A stretch of DNA of 64,000 nucleotides from positions 25,959 to 89,958 of the forward strand of contig QCFO01000006.1 of the NCBI GenBank assembly GCA_003280225.1. Direction: 5' to 3'. The notes beneath the pieces are model-generated. The model worked only from the letters and a program-made list of their open reading frames with translations, did not search any database and was not told the DNA's origin. This document shows, in pieces, positions 44,282 through 52,644 of this stretch (the first letter of the stretch is position 1; each line of letters begins with the position of its first letter). A program made the translations under genes and the position numbers. The DNA comes from Prochlorococcus sp. AG-363-K07. Its GTDB lineage: Bacteria; Cyanobacteriota; Cyanobacteriia; PCC-6307; Cyanobiaceae.

Positions 44282-46094
44282 GCTAAACGCTGTGATGCAG
44301 AATCCGCAAGCGCTAATAACGCTTGCAGTTTTATTGCTTGCTGTGGTGCTTTTCATCAGCAGTGCATTGGCTCCGGAACTAACTGGTCTTTTGAGTGTTG
44401 CTTTACTAATTGCCACTGGTGTTCTGACCCCACAAAAGGCATTAGCTGGTTTTGGCAGCCCTGCTCTAATTACTTTGATGGGTTTGTTTGCAGTTTCTGC
44501 AGCATTATTTAGAAGTGGAGCTTTAGATCGCCTCAGGGAATTAATTGCTTCAGAACGAATTCGAACTCCGCGACGTTTAATTGCATTATTGGGTTTTGTA
44601 GTGGCTCCAATTTCAGGAGTTGTTCCAAATACTCCAGTGGTAGCTTCATTATTGCCCGTTATAGAAGCCTGGTGTATTCGCCGAGGTCTTTCTCCTTCGC
44701 GAGTCTTACTGCCCCTTTCCTTTGCAACAGTCTTAGGAGGCACTCTTACTCTGTTAGGCAGCTCAGTTAATTTGTTGGTCAGTGATATTAGTGAGCAACT
44801 AGGTTATGGCTCCTTGGAGTTATTTAGTTTTACTGCAATAGGTGTCCCGATATGGATAGTTGGAGCTTTGTACATGTTGTTAGCTCCTAAAGGTCTACTT
44901 CCAGATCGAGGGAGTGATACAAATCAACTTGTAGCAAGCATTGATCAAACTGGTTATTTCACTGAGGTCACTATTCCTGATAATTCAAATTTGGTAGGAC
45001 AGTCATTGCATAACAGTCGTTTGCAGCGGCGTTTTGATGTAGATGTTTTGGAGTTGCAAAGAGGTCAGCAAAGACTCCTACCTCCTTTAGCTGATCGGAC
45101 CTTTCAGCCTGGAGATCGGTTGTTGCTGCGTGTTACTAGAGGAGATTTATTGCGTTTGCAGCAGGAACATACAGTCCAATTGGCTCAAAGAACTTCTGGT
45201 GATGCATTAAATAAAACATCTATTCTTTCAGGGGATGGTAAGAAAACTGTGGAAGTTTTGCTCCCATCAGGATCAACTTTGGCTGGAGCGAGTTTGCGTG
45301 AATTACGCTTTCGTCAACGGCATAATGCGACTGTCTTAGCACTGAGACGTGGGCAGCAAACAGTTCAAGAGAGACTTGGTCAAGCGGTTTTGAAGGAGGG
45401 AGATGTTTTGTTGTTACAGGCTCCTCTTGACTCTATTAGGGGTTTGCAGGCAAGTAATGACTTGCTTGTATTGGATCAATTAGAAAGTGATTTACCAACT
45501 GTTAGCCGTAAGCCAATAGCGATAGGAATTGCCTTGTCGATGCTTTTAGTTCCCACTGTTACTTCTTTACCTCTGGTTGCTGCGGTTCTGTTAGCCGTCA
45601 TTGCAATGGTTATAGGTGGGTGTATTCGTCCTAAAGAAGTTCAACAATCTGTTCGGCTTGATGTAATTCTTCTTTTAGGTTCTCTTTCTAGTTTTAGTGT
45701 TGCTATGCAAGACACTGGTCTTGCAGATGCTTTAGCCAGCATCCTTGAGTATTGGCTGGCAGACTTACCAACTTATACAGCTTTATTAATGGTCTTCTTG
45801 GCAACGACCATTTTGACTCAAATAATTAGTAACGCAGCTTCGGTTGCACTTTTTGCACCTGTGGCAATACAACTATCAGGAAATATGGATTTGCCTCCTA
45901 CTGCTCTTTTGATAACAGTTTTGTTTGGCGCCAGTCAGTCTTTTCTTACCCCTATGGGATATCAAACTAATTTGATGGTTTTTGGACCTGGTCGTTATCG
46001 CTTTTTGGATGTTACACGTTATGGAATCGGCTTGACAGTATTAATGACTTTTATTATTCCAGGATTAATTCTTTGGAAATACGGAGGACAATGA
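44268..46094 (+). CDS. SLC13/DASS-type transporter with two TrkA-C domains
   Basis: In this 608-aa protein about six helices (residues 10-200, e.g. LTGLLSVALLIATGVLTPQKALAGFG) are followed by two RCK-C/TrkA-C domains (about 225-380, YFTEVTIPDNSNLVGQSLHNS and KTVEVLLPSGSTLAGASLREL) and then more helices to the end. This split arrangement is that of the cyanobacterial/algal Na+/sulfate SLT-like or SLC13-type carriers. The anion is not provable from sequence. The next genes are KtrB and KtrA, which use the same RCK-C module for gating, so the group may be Na+-linked. Confidence 0.9.
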   Translation: MSMSELNAVMQNPQALITLAVLLLAVVLFISSALAPELTGLLSVALLIATGVLTPQKALAGFGSPALITLMGLFAVSAALFRSGALDRLRELIASERIRTPRRLIALLGFVVAPISGVVPNTPVVASLLPVIEAWCIRRGLSPSRVLLPLSFATVLGGTLTLLGSSVNLLVSDISEQLGYGSLELFSFTAIGVPIWIVGALYMLLAPKGLLPDRGSDTNQLVASIDQTGYFTEVTIPDNSNLVGQSLHNSRLQRRFDVDVLELQRGQQRLLPPLADRTFQPGDRLLLRVTRGDLLRLQQEHTVQLAQRTSGDALNKTSILSGDGKKTVEVLLPSGSTLAGASLRELRFRQRHNATVLALRRGQQTVQERLGQAVLKEGDVLLLQAPLDSIRGLQASNDLLVLDQLESDLPTVSRKPIAIGIALSMLLVPTVTSLPLVAAVLLAVIAMVIGGCIRPKEVQQSVRLDVILLLGSLSSFSVAMQDTGLADALASILEYWLADLPTYTALLMVFLATTILTQIISNAASVALFAPVAIQLSGNMDLPPTALLITVLFGASQSFLTPMGYQTNLMVFGPGRYRFLDVTRYGIGLTVLMTFIIPGLILWKYGGQ

Positions 46095-46163
46095 ATACGC
46101 TAGATTTTGCAACTATTAAGATGGCAACATTGTTTTTAAAATTATCAACTGTGCTATTGAGAA

Positions 46164-47567
46164 GTGCCTCTTTCTAAAGCTGTATCTAGGACTCAAACTT
46201 GGTACCGTCATATGACGGTACCCCAATTCACTGTTGTTACTGGATTGTTAGTTATTCTTTTGGGTACATATCTTATTTCTTTACCTATTTGTTCAAATGG
46301 CAGCGTTGGTTTGTGGGAGGCATTCTTTACCGCTACATCAGCAATTACCGTCACAGGTTTGACAATTATCGATGTTGGTAAGGATTTGACCTTTGTTGGC
46401 CAGGTTGTACTTGCAGGAATGCTATTAATTGGAGGATTGGGTTTAATGGCTATTACTACTTTCCTTCAAGGATTTGTAGTCAGTGGAACTGAGTTGCGCT
46501 GCCGCTTGGATCGAGGTGGAACATTGGATGAATTTGGTGTTGGCGGCGTTGGTAGGACTTTTCGGGGTATTGCACTTACTGCTGCGGTTCTAATTTTGAT
46601 CGGTGCAAGTATTCTTTATTGCTTTGGATTTAATGACATTTCAAATACTGGAGAAAGGCTTTGGGCTGCTTTGTTTCATAGCATTTCTGCATATAACAAT
46701 GCAGGCTTTGGCCTCTGGTCAAATAGTATGGAAGTTTATAGAACCAATTGGGTAGTTAATTTAGTCATTATTACATTAATTATTCTTGGTGGTTTGGGCT
46801 GGAGAGTAACAAGTGACCTTTGGATGCATCGAAGAAATTTAAACCGGCGTCAGTTGAGCCTTCATACGCGATTAGTTTTGCGAACATCTTGTTTTTTGAT
46901 TTTTATTGGAACATTTGGATTATTTGTGACTGAATCTTTAGCTAATGGAAATTTCTTTGCAGAAATTCCATGGCAAGATCGTTTTCCGGCTGTGTTTTTT
47001 GAATCAATCAGTGCAAGAACTGCTGGCTTTACAAGTATCCCTTTGTCAACACAAACAATTTCTGATTCAGGACTTTTACTTTTAATGGCTTTGATGTTTA
47101 TAGGAGCAAGTCCAGGTGGAACTGGTGGTGGAATAAAAACAACAACTGTGGCAGCTCTGATGGCTGCCACACGTTCTACGTTAAGGGGGCAGAATGATAT
47201 TATTTTACGTAATCGTCAAATCGATGACAAGGTCGTTTTAAAAGCTGTAGGCATCACTGTAGGTTCCTTACTTTTTGTATTAATGATGGCTTTGGTGCTT
47301 AGTATTTCTAGCAATTTCGGTCAACAAGATTCTTTTTCTTTTTTGGAGATGCTATTCACTTGTGTTTCTGCTTTCGCCACGGTGGGTTTTGATCTTGGTG
47401 TTACAGAGAATCTCGGACATTTCGGACAGTTTGTTCTTGTGGTGGGGATGTTTGTTGGAAGGTTGGGTATTTTGTTGTTGCTAAGTGCTATCTGGGAAGC
47501 TTTGAATAGAGGAAGTTTGCACAAACACAATCGAGTGGGCTATCCCCGAGAGGAGCTTTATGTCTAA
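46164..47567 (+). CDS. KtrB/TrkH-type K+ (or Na+) uptake membrane subunit
   Basis: The 467-aa protein has four repeated M1-P-M2 modules with pore loops ATSAITVTGLT, HSISAYNNAGFG, ESISARTAGFTS and SAFATVGFDLG, in KtrB style. The Gly of each pore filter (T-V-T-G, N-N-A-G, R-T-A-G, T-V-G) is present. The track start is GTG 46164; an ATG at 46212 (MTVPQFTVV) would remove the N-terminal 16 residues and place a 22-bp palindrome across the start. The partner KtrA-type gene follows 23 bases later. Known KtrAB in cyanobacteria needs Na+ for K+ uptake. Confidence 0.93.
   Translation: MPLSKAVSRTQTWYRHMTVPQFTVVTGLLVILLGTYLISLPICSNGSVGLWEAFFTATSAITVTGLTIIDVGKDLTFVGQVVLAGMLLIGGLGLMAITTFLQGFVVSGTELRCRLDRGGTLDEFGVGGVGRTFRGIALTAAVLILIGASILYCFGFNDISNTGERLWAALFHSISAYNNAGFGLWSNSMEVYRTNWVVNLVIITLIILGGLGWRVTSDLWMHRRNLNRRQLSLHTRLVLRTSCFLIFIGTFGLFVTESLANGNFFAEIPWQDRFPAVFFESISARTAGFTSIPLSTQTISDSGLLLLMALMFIGASPGGTGGGIKTTTVAALMAATRSTLRGQNDIILRNRQIDDKVVLKAVGITVGSLLFVLMMALVLSISSNFGQQDSFSFLEMLFTCVSAFATVGFDLGVTENLGHFGQFVLVVGMFVGRLGILLLLSAIWEALNRGSLHKHNRVGYPREELYV
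46201..46222. repeat. 22-bp perfect palindrome at ktrB N-terminus
   Basis: The left arm GGTACCGTCAT is followed with no spacer by its exact reverse complement, ATGACGGTACC. The right arm begins with the in-frame ATG (46212) that is a candidate start of the KtrB-type protein. It encodes WYRHMTVP if translated from the upstream GTG. Confidence 0.85.
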
Positions 47568-47590
47568 TCTGTCTTTTCTGAGGAGAAACA

Positions 47591-48361
47591 ATGAGTGATT
47601 GGTGGCAGTGGTCTCCCCGTAAGGAGAGTGAAGAACGCGGATTTGCTGTTGTAGGGCTCGGTCGTTTTGGCAGTGCAGTTTGCCGAGAATTGATTCGTAA
47701 TGGAGAAGAGGTCTTGGCAGTGGATAAGGATGAGAAAGCGGTTGATGAATTGAGGCAGCTTGAGCCCTCTATTGAAGCTAGAACAGTGGATTCAACTGAA
47801 GAGGAGTCATTGCGTGAAGCGGGTGTTTTAGAAATGGGAACAGTAGTAGTAGGTATTAGCGAACCGATCGAAGCCAGTATTACGACTACATTGATTGTCA
47901 AAGATAGCCAAGGCAGTCAAGTCAGGAAGGTTATTGCAAGGGCTACTAGTGATTTGCATGAGAAAATGTTAATTCGAGTTGGGGCAGATAGGGTTGTTTT
48001 CCCTTCTCGAATGCAAGGGAAAAGGTTGGGATTGGAACTTGCTAGACCCAATCTGATAGAACGTTTGGAATTAGATGATCAAACAGGTATTGAAGAAATA
48101 TCAGTCCCAGAGCTTTTCGTAGGAAGATCACTTAGGGAGCTTAATTTTCGTCGAGATTATAAAGTCCTTGTTTTAGCCGCTGGACCAGCTGAAAATTTAG
48201 CGATGACTCCACCAGCTTCATATGTTCTTCAAAAAGATCATGTTCTTGTAGTTATGGGAGAAAAACAATTTTTAGAAGCTTTACCTGAAGCATTGCCACA
48301 AGATTTAGAGTCTGATGAAGATGTACAAGATCAACAATCCATAGATTCAACCTCTAACTAA
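47591..48361 (+). CDS. KtrA/TrkA-type regulatory subunit (RCK domains)
   Basis: In this 256-aa cytosolic ring-forming subunit, the N-terminal RCK-N domain binds nucleotide (FAVVGLGRFGSAVCRELIRNGEEVLAVDKDEKAVDEL; G-x-G-x-x-G and acidic D). The RCK-C domain follows (ISVPELFVGRSLRELNF). A good Shine-Dalgarno (GAGGAGA) precedes the ATG, unusual in this genome. It follows ktrB by 23 bases and precedes anmK by 3. Confidence 0.94.
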   Translation: MSDWWQWSPRKESEERGFAVVGLGRFGSAVCRELIRNGEEVLAVDKDEKAVDELRQLEPSIEARTVDSTEEESLREAGVLEMGTVVVGISEPIEASITTTLIVKDSQGSQVRKVIARATSDLHEKMLIRVGADRVVFPSRMQGKRLGLELARPNLIERLELDDQTGIEEISVPELFVGRSLRELNFRRDYKVLVLAAGPAENLAMTPPASYVLQKDHVLVVMGEKQFLEALPEALPQDLESDEDVQDQQSIDSTSN

Positions 48362-48364
48362 TTT

Positions 48365-49504
48365 ATGCGGGTATTGGGGCTAATGAGTGGCACCAGTGCA
48401 GATGGTGTTGATGCTGTCTTAGCTGAATTTACTGGGAATCCTTCGAAGCCAAAATGGAAATATCTGAATATAGCTTCAGTTTCATATCCCAATGATTTAA
48501 GACAGTTAGTTCTTGATATCGGTCAGGGATTAAAGGTATCCAGTAAGGAATGGTTGAATTTGTCAGAAGAAATTACTGGGCTACATGCTCAAGCTGGATT
48601 GGCTTGTGATCCAAAGGGGTTGGCAGAATTGATTGGTTGTCATGGTCAGACTGTTTGGCATTCTCCACCGACTGCCATTCATAGCGGGGGAAGCCTGCAA
48701 TTGCTTCAAGGGCCATTACTTGCACAATTGTTGAATTGCCCTGTGATTTTTGACTTCAGAGCTGCAGATGTTGTTTTAGGAGGTCATGGAGCCCCTTTGG
48801 TACCAAAAATGGATGCTGCATTATTTGGTGCAGGCAAAGGTTGGCGGGCAATTTTAAATCTTGGGGGAATAGCCAATCTCACTTTTATTCCGCCTGAAAA
48901 TGGACCTGATCAATATGCTTTTGTTGTTGGTTGGGATTGCGGACCTGCGAATACACTCGTTGATTTTGCGGTTCACCAGATAACTAATGGGGAGCTTACT
49001 TATGATGTAAATGGTTTAATTGCAGCTCAGGGACATGCTGACGAACTAATCATTCAAAGGTGGATAAAAGAACCTTTTTTTCAGAGGAATCCACCCAAAT
49101 CTACAGGCAGAGAACAATTTGGGAGACGAGATTTAAAACATCGAATGAAGGGGATGGCTAATCTCACCGGAGAGGATGTAGTAGCGACTCTGACTGCTTT
49201 TACAGCTGCTGTGGTAGCTAATGACTTGAATAATTTTTATGCTGCTCACAAGATTCGCCCAGTTGAATTATTGGTTTCAGGGGGCGGTTGTAATAACCCT
49301 ATAATGTTGAGTGAATTGAGGAAGAGATGTCTAGGTTTAAGAGTGGTGTCTGTGGCTGAGCTAGGTATCCCAGTACAAGCGAGAGAGGCTTTGTCTTTTG
49401 GATTGTTGGCCTGGTGGCATGTGCGTAAGTATCCAGGCAATTTACCTCAAGTAACAGGCGCTAAGAGCTCAGCAGTATTAGGCATTAGAGCCGACCCTGT
49501 TTAG
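48365..49504 (+). CDS. anmK: anhydro-N-acetylmuramic acid kinase
   Basis: The 379-aa ASKHA-fold kinase of cell-wall recycling phosphorylates and opens anhydro-MurNAc. The N-terminal phosphate loop GLMSGTSADGVDAVLAEF, the HGQTVWHSP motif, the LNLGGIANLTFI and WDCGPANTLVD segments and C-terminal VSGGGCNNP all match the family. Three bases after ktrA, so in the same transcription unit. A hairpin follows. Confidence 0.95.
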   Translation: MRVLGLMSGTSADGVDAVLAEFTGNPSKPKWKYLNIASVSYPNDLRQLVLDIGQGLKVSSKEWLNLSEEITGLHAQAGLACDPKGLAELIGCHGQTVWHSPPTAIHSGGSLQLLQGPLLAQLLNCPVIFDFRAADVVLGGHGAPLVPKMDAALFGAGKGWRAILNLGGIANLTFIPPENGPDQYAFVVGWDCGPANTLVDFAVHQITNGELTYDVNGLIAAQGHADELIIQRWIKEPFFQRNPPKSTGREQFGRRDLKHRMKGMANLTGEDVVATLTAFTAAVVANDLNNFYAAHKIRPVELLVSGGGCNNPIMLSELRKRCLGLRVVSVAELGIPVQAREALSFGLLAWWHVRKYPGNLPQVTGAKSSAVLGIRADPV

Positions 49505-49507
49505 GCT

Positions 49508-49530
49508 AATCAGGTTTGATTGAACTGATT
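49508..49530. terminator. hairpin between convergent anmK and RHH gene
   Basis: AATCAG (49508-49513) pairs with CTGATT (49525-49530); inner TT/AA pairs extend the stem past a bulged G. It sits in the 31-base gap between convergent genes and is followed by TGTTCTT, so a two-way terminator is plausible. Confidence 0.45.
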
Positions 49531-49535
49531 TGTTC

Positions 49536-49841
49536 TTATGGACGTTTCAGACGCAGACGTCGAGGAGCTCCTCTTAATCTACGAGAAGCTTGTGCTTCAA
49601 GCGCTGAGCGAAAACCCTCTGTACTAGTTATAGAAAGTGACGAGGCTTCTGCTCCGGAGGTAATTTGTACCTCTTCGTATTGTTTTACCCCTTCTTGAAT
49701 AAGTACTTTTGCCATATTACTGACGGTTCGAGACTCTCTTGCGGCTAAAGCGGAGAGTCGATTGCACAATTCTTCAGGCAGCACCACTTGAACTCTCGGA
49801 GATTTCGGTTTTCCGTTAGAAGAATTTTGTCGAGTGGCCAC
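49536..49841 (-). CDS. ribbon-helix-helix (CopG-like) regulator
   Basis: In this 101-aa protein the core VQVVLPEELCNRLSALAARESRTVSNMAKVLIQEGVKQYEE is a typical RHH DNA-binding fold (beta strand with alternating residues, then two helices). The rest is polar; the C-terminus (ASRRLRGAPRRLRLKRP) is very basic. No toxin gene lies next to it, so a toxin-antitoxin role is not supported. A divergent 119-aa unknown gene starts about 200 bases away. Confidence 0.8.
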   Translation of the reverse strand: MATRQNSSNGKPKSPRVQVVLPEELCNRLSALAARESRTVSNMAKVLIQEGVKQYEEVQITSGAEASSLSITSTEGFRSALEAQASRRLRGAPRRLRLKRP

Positions 49842-50039
49842 GACTAGACAAAAGTACTGGTTAATTAATAGTGTACATATGTGTGCAAGGGTAGTATCCA
49901 GTATTATGCTGCTTGAAGTGATCTGCTTTTTAACAACGATCAGTATTCAAGCTCTTGAGTGCTTTGAAAAGGTTGGTGATGACTGTCGTCAGCTTTCAGA
50001 GGCTCAAAGTTCGGATCCAGTCAGCTAAAGGAGTATTCA

Positions 50040-50399
50040 ATGACTAAGCCAAGCCTTCCTTCATCAGTGCGTTCTAAGCGCTCTAGAAAAGTTGCAGTTA
50101 CTAAAGAGTCAAAATCACATAGAACTGTTCGGAGACGTCAGAGTCACTCCGAAAATACTCATGTTTTGGTATCTGCAGTAATTAGTCCATATCTTCTTAC
50201 TCACCTGCATCATGTTCTCCAACGGGCGGAATATTGGGCTACGCAGGATGGCAGAACCGCTCAGGCTGCAAACTTTGCTCAATTGCGCAAAGTTTTATGC
50301 ATGGATGCAAGAAGTATGAAAGATGCTTCAGCAATTGGTCTGCGAGATAGTGACATTGAAAAGTTTCATGATTTAGGTATTGGTTCAAAAGTCGCTTAA
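50040..50399 (+). CDS. unknown protein with basic N-terminus
   Basis: The 119-aa protein has its first 40 residues rich in Lys, Arg and Ser (SSVRSKRSRKVAVTKESKSHRTVRRRQS), disordered and nucleic-acid-like. The rest is helical (LTHLHHVLQRAEYWATQDGRTAQAANFAQLRKVL). A strong Shine-Dalgarno (AAAGGAG) lies 8 bases before the ATG, which decides this start. No family is recognised. The Nif11-like gene follows after 20 bases. Confidence 0.8.
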   Translation: MTKPSLPSSVRSKRSRKVAVTKESKSHRTVRRRQSHSENTHVLVSAVISPYLLTHLHHVLQRAEYWATQDGRTAQAANFAQLRKVLCMDARSMKDASAIGLRDSDIEKFHDLGIGSKVA

Positions 50400-50419
50400 A
50401 TGAAATTGGTTTTTACAGA

Positions 50420-50659
50420 GTGGTTTTTATGAGTAGTAATGTTGCTGAGCTTTACAAGCGCATCAAGTCTGATCCTCATCACAAGCAAGTGTTGTTTCGT
50501 CAGGCTTTGCAGGATCCGCAGGGCGCCTTAAGTGCTATCTGTGAAATTGGTAAGAACTTGGGCTTACCTGTTACCTCAGATGAAGTAAAGGCTTATTTGG
50601 CAGATATTGATGACGACGAAACAAAACAATGGCTTCTTAAAGCTCGTGGGGGCTTATAG
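50420..50659 (+). CDS. Nif11-like short protein ending in GGL
   Basis: The 79-aa protein reads AELYKRIKSDPHHKQVLFRQALQDPQGALSAICEIGKNLGLPVTSDEVKAYL, which follows the Nif11 leader pattern (short helices, then I-x-x-x-G-x-x-x-S/T-x-x-E/D-x-x-x-Y-L). Nif11-type leaders in marine picocyanobacteria precede prochlorosin lanthipeptide cores, cut after a GG. Here the chain ends KARGGL with no core and no Cys after GG. No lanthionine synthetase is in the window. It may be a stand-alone Nif11 relative. Confidence 0.65.
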   Translation: MVFMSSNVAELYKRIKSDPHHKQVLFRQALQDPQGALSAICEIGKNLGLPVTSDEVKAYLADIDDDETKQWLLKARGGL

Positions 50660-50825
50660 CATTTTTTGGCAATGTCTTTGTATCCTTTTGATGGATTATG
50701 GGAGTTTCTCGAGTGTCTCGGCGGTCATAACCGCCACCACCGGCCATAGTCCAAAAAAACCAATAACTTGGAATCGCGAGGCCTGCAGCTAGAGCTAAGG
50801 CAGTAATTTGTTCGAGTCTGAGCAT
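50637..50825 (-). CDS. 62-aa single-span membrane protein
   Basis: The N-terminal helix (ITALALAAGLAIPSYWFFWTMAGGGG) is followed by a polar tail with DRRDTRETP and KNAISPHEL. The strand is opposite to the Nif11-like gene and overlaps its 3' end by 23 bases. The PSYWFFWTMAGGGGYDRR stretch looks conserved-type and is unlikely to be chance. It is divergent from the ABC-F gene. Function unknown. Confidence 0.65.
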   Translation of the reverse strand: MLRLEQITALALAAGLAIPSYWFFWTMAGGGGYDRRDTRETPIIHQKDTKTLPKNAISPHEL

Positions 50826-50902
50826 GGTTGTATATCAGCATTATTTGATTCCATTCTCAACTTATCCAAGACGGATGATGTATTCATTGATTTGTTGGAA
50901 CA

Positions 50903-52624
50903 GTGCTGCGACTTGAACAGGTAAGCAAGGTGTACCCAACAGGTGAGGTGCTCAAGGACATCACTTGGGAAGTGAAGCCAGGAGACCGTATTGGATTGGT
51001 TGGGGTAAATGGGGCTGGGAAGTCGACTCAACTTAGAATTATTGCAGGTTTAGAAGAAGTCACAGATGGTTTAGTACTTCGTCAGGGTGAATTTCACATT
51101 GCTTATTTGCAGCAGGAATTTGACGTAGATCCGTCTCGAACTGTGAGAGAAGAGTTGTTTAAAGCATTTCAGGATGCGTCCGCTGTTTTAAGTAGGTTAC
51201 GAAAAGTAGAATTAGAAATGGGGTCAATTACAGCCAAGAATGACTCAGGATATTTAGATTCTTTGATTAAAGATTTAGGTTCTCTTCAGACACAATTCGA
51301 AGCATTACATGGTTACGAATTAGAGGCTAAGGTTGAGAAACTTTTGCCTCAAATTGGTTTTTCTAAAGATGACGCAGAAAAATTTGTTGGTGATTACTCC
51401 GGTGGTTGGCAGATGCGTATTGGTTTGGGTAAGATTTTGCTCCAGGATCCAGATTTACTTTTATTAGATGAGCCTACTAATCATTTAGATATAGAAACAA
51501 TAAAATGGCTCGAAGAATATCTATTACAACAAAGCTCTGCGATGATTATAATTAGTCATGATAGGACATTCTTAGATAATATATGTACTCAAATTGTCAG
51601 TACACATAATGGAATTTCTAGAACTTATCTTGGTAATTATACTTCTTATTTAGAGCAAAAAGAACAAGAGGAAGAGTCCGCTAGAGCTGCATTTGAGCGT
51701 CAGCAAAAAGAAATTGCAGTACAAGAAGCCTATATAGATAGATTCAGGGCTAGTGCAACTAGAAGTACTCAAGCCAAAAGTCGTGAAAAATTATTAGGTA
51801 AAATAGAAAGAATTGAGATGCCAAGTGCCAATTCGGCCAAACCATCATTTACGTTTCCTTCTTCTCCTCGCTCTGGTAAAGAAGTGGCATTAGTTAGAGA
51901 TCTAACTCATAGTTATGGTGACAATATATTATTCTTAGGTGCTAATTTAGAGATAGAAAGAGAAGATAAAATTGCTTTTATAGGACCTAACGGATCAGGC
52001 AAATCGACCTTGCTAAGATTAATTATGGGTTTAGAGCAGGCTGATGATGGGGCAGTAAAAATAGGCCAACATAATGTTCTGCCAGCATATTTTGAACAGA
52101 ATCAGGCAGAAGCTCTTGATTTGAAGAAGGTTGTCATTGATACCCTTTACGAAATTGTTCCAAGTTGGACTCAAACCCAAATTCGTTCACTTTTGGGTAG
52201 TTTTTGCTTGAGTAATGATGCTGTATTTAAAACAGTAGGTCAGCTTAGTGGAGGGGAAAAAGCACGTCTTGCATTGGCAATGATGTTAGTAAGGCCATCA
52301 AACTTGTTGGTTTTAGATGAACCTACAAACCATTTAGATATTCCTTCAAAGGAAATGCTTGAATTAGCTATAAAAGAGTATGGAGGTGCTGTACTAATAG
52401 TTTCTCATGATAGATATTTTATTCAGAATGTTGCTAATAAAATAGTTGAGATAAGAGAAGGTGAATTAATACTTTACCGAGGTAACTATGATTATTATAA
52501 ACTTAAAAAAAAGGAAGAAAAAGAATTAATGCAAGAGCAATTAGCAATAGCACAACGAGAAGCTAAACGATTAGCAAATCGTGATCGCCAAAGGAAGCGT
52601 CAAGAAAAAAAGAAACGAAAATAA
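50903..52624 (+). CDS. ABC-F type ATPase (ribosome-associated, Uup/EttA-like)
   Basis: The 573-aa protein has two ATPase domains in one chain with no membrane part. Walker A GVNGAGKSTQLRII and [14 protein letters not shown]; signatures YSGGWQMRIGL and LSGGEKARLALAM; Walker B LLLLDEPTNHLD and LLVLDEPTNHLD; inter-domain linker about 245-320. The C-terminus is a Lys/Arg/Gln-rich helical arm (KRLANRDRQRKRQEKKKRK). ABC-F proteins bind the ribosomal E site. GTG start. It is convergent with htrA. Confidence 0.95.
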   Translation: MLRLEQVSKVYPTGEVLKDITWEVKPGDRIGLVGVNGAGKSTQLRIIAGLEEVTDGLVLRQGEFHIAYLQQEFDVDPSRTVREELFKAFQDASAVLSRLRKVELEMGSITAKNDSGYLDSLIKDLGSLQTQFEALHGYELEAKVEKLLPQIGFSKDDAEKFVGDYSGGWQMRIGLGKILLQDPDLLLLDEPTNHLDIETIKWLEEYLLQQSSAMIIISHDRTFLDNICTQIVSTHNGISRTYLGNYTSYLEQKEQEEESARAAFERQQKEIAVQEAYIDRFRASATRSTQAKSREKLLGKIERIEMPSANSAKPSFTFPSSPRSGKEVALVRDLTHSYGDNILFLGANLEIEREDKIAFIGPNGSGKSTLLRLIMGLEQADDGAVKIGQHNVLPAYFEQNQAEALDLKKVVIDTLYEIVPSWTQTQIRSLLGSFCLSNDAVFKTVGQLSGGEKARLALAMMLVRPSNLLVLDEPTNHLDIPSKEMLELAIKEYGGAVLIVSHDRYFIQNVANKIVEIREGELILYRGNYDYYKLKKKEEKELMQEQLAIAQREAKRLANRDRQRKRQEKKKRK

Positions 52625-52644
52625 TTCATTTAGAATTTATACTT

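Noticed and set aside
49834-50028. 64-aa + strand ORF in the divergent spacer before the 50040 gene
   Set aside because: It begins inside the start of the RHH gene and shows no domain; more likely leader sequence of the 50040 gene.
49536-50399. RHH protein plus neighbouring unknown as a toxin-antitoxin module
   Set aside because: The genes are divergent, not coupled, and the neighbour has no toxin-like domain.
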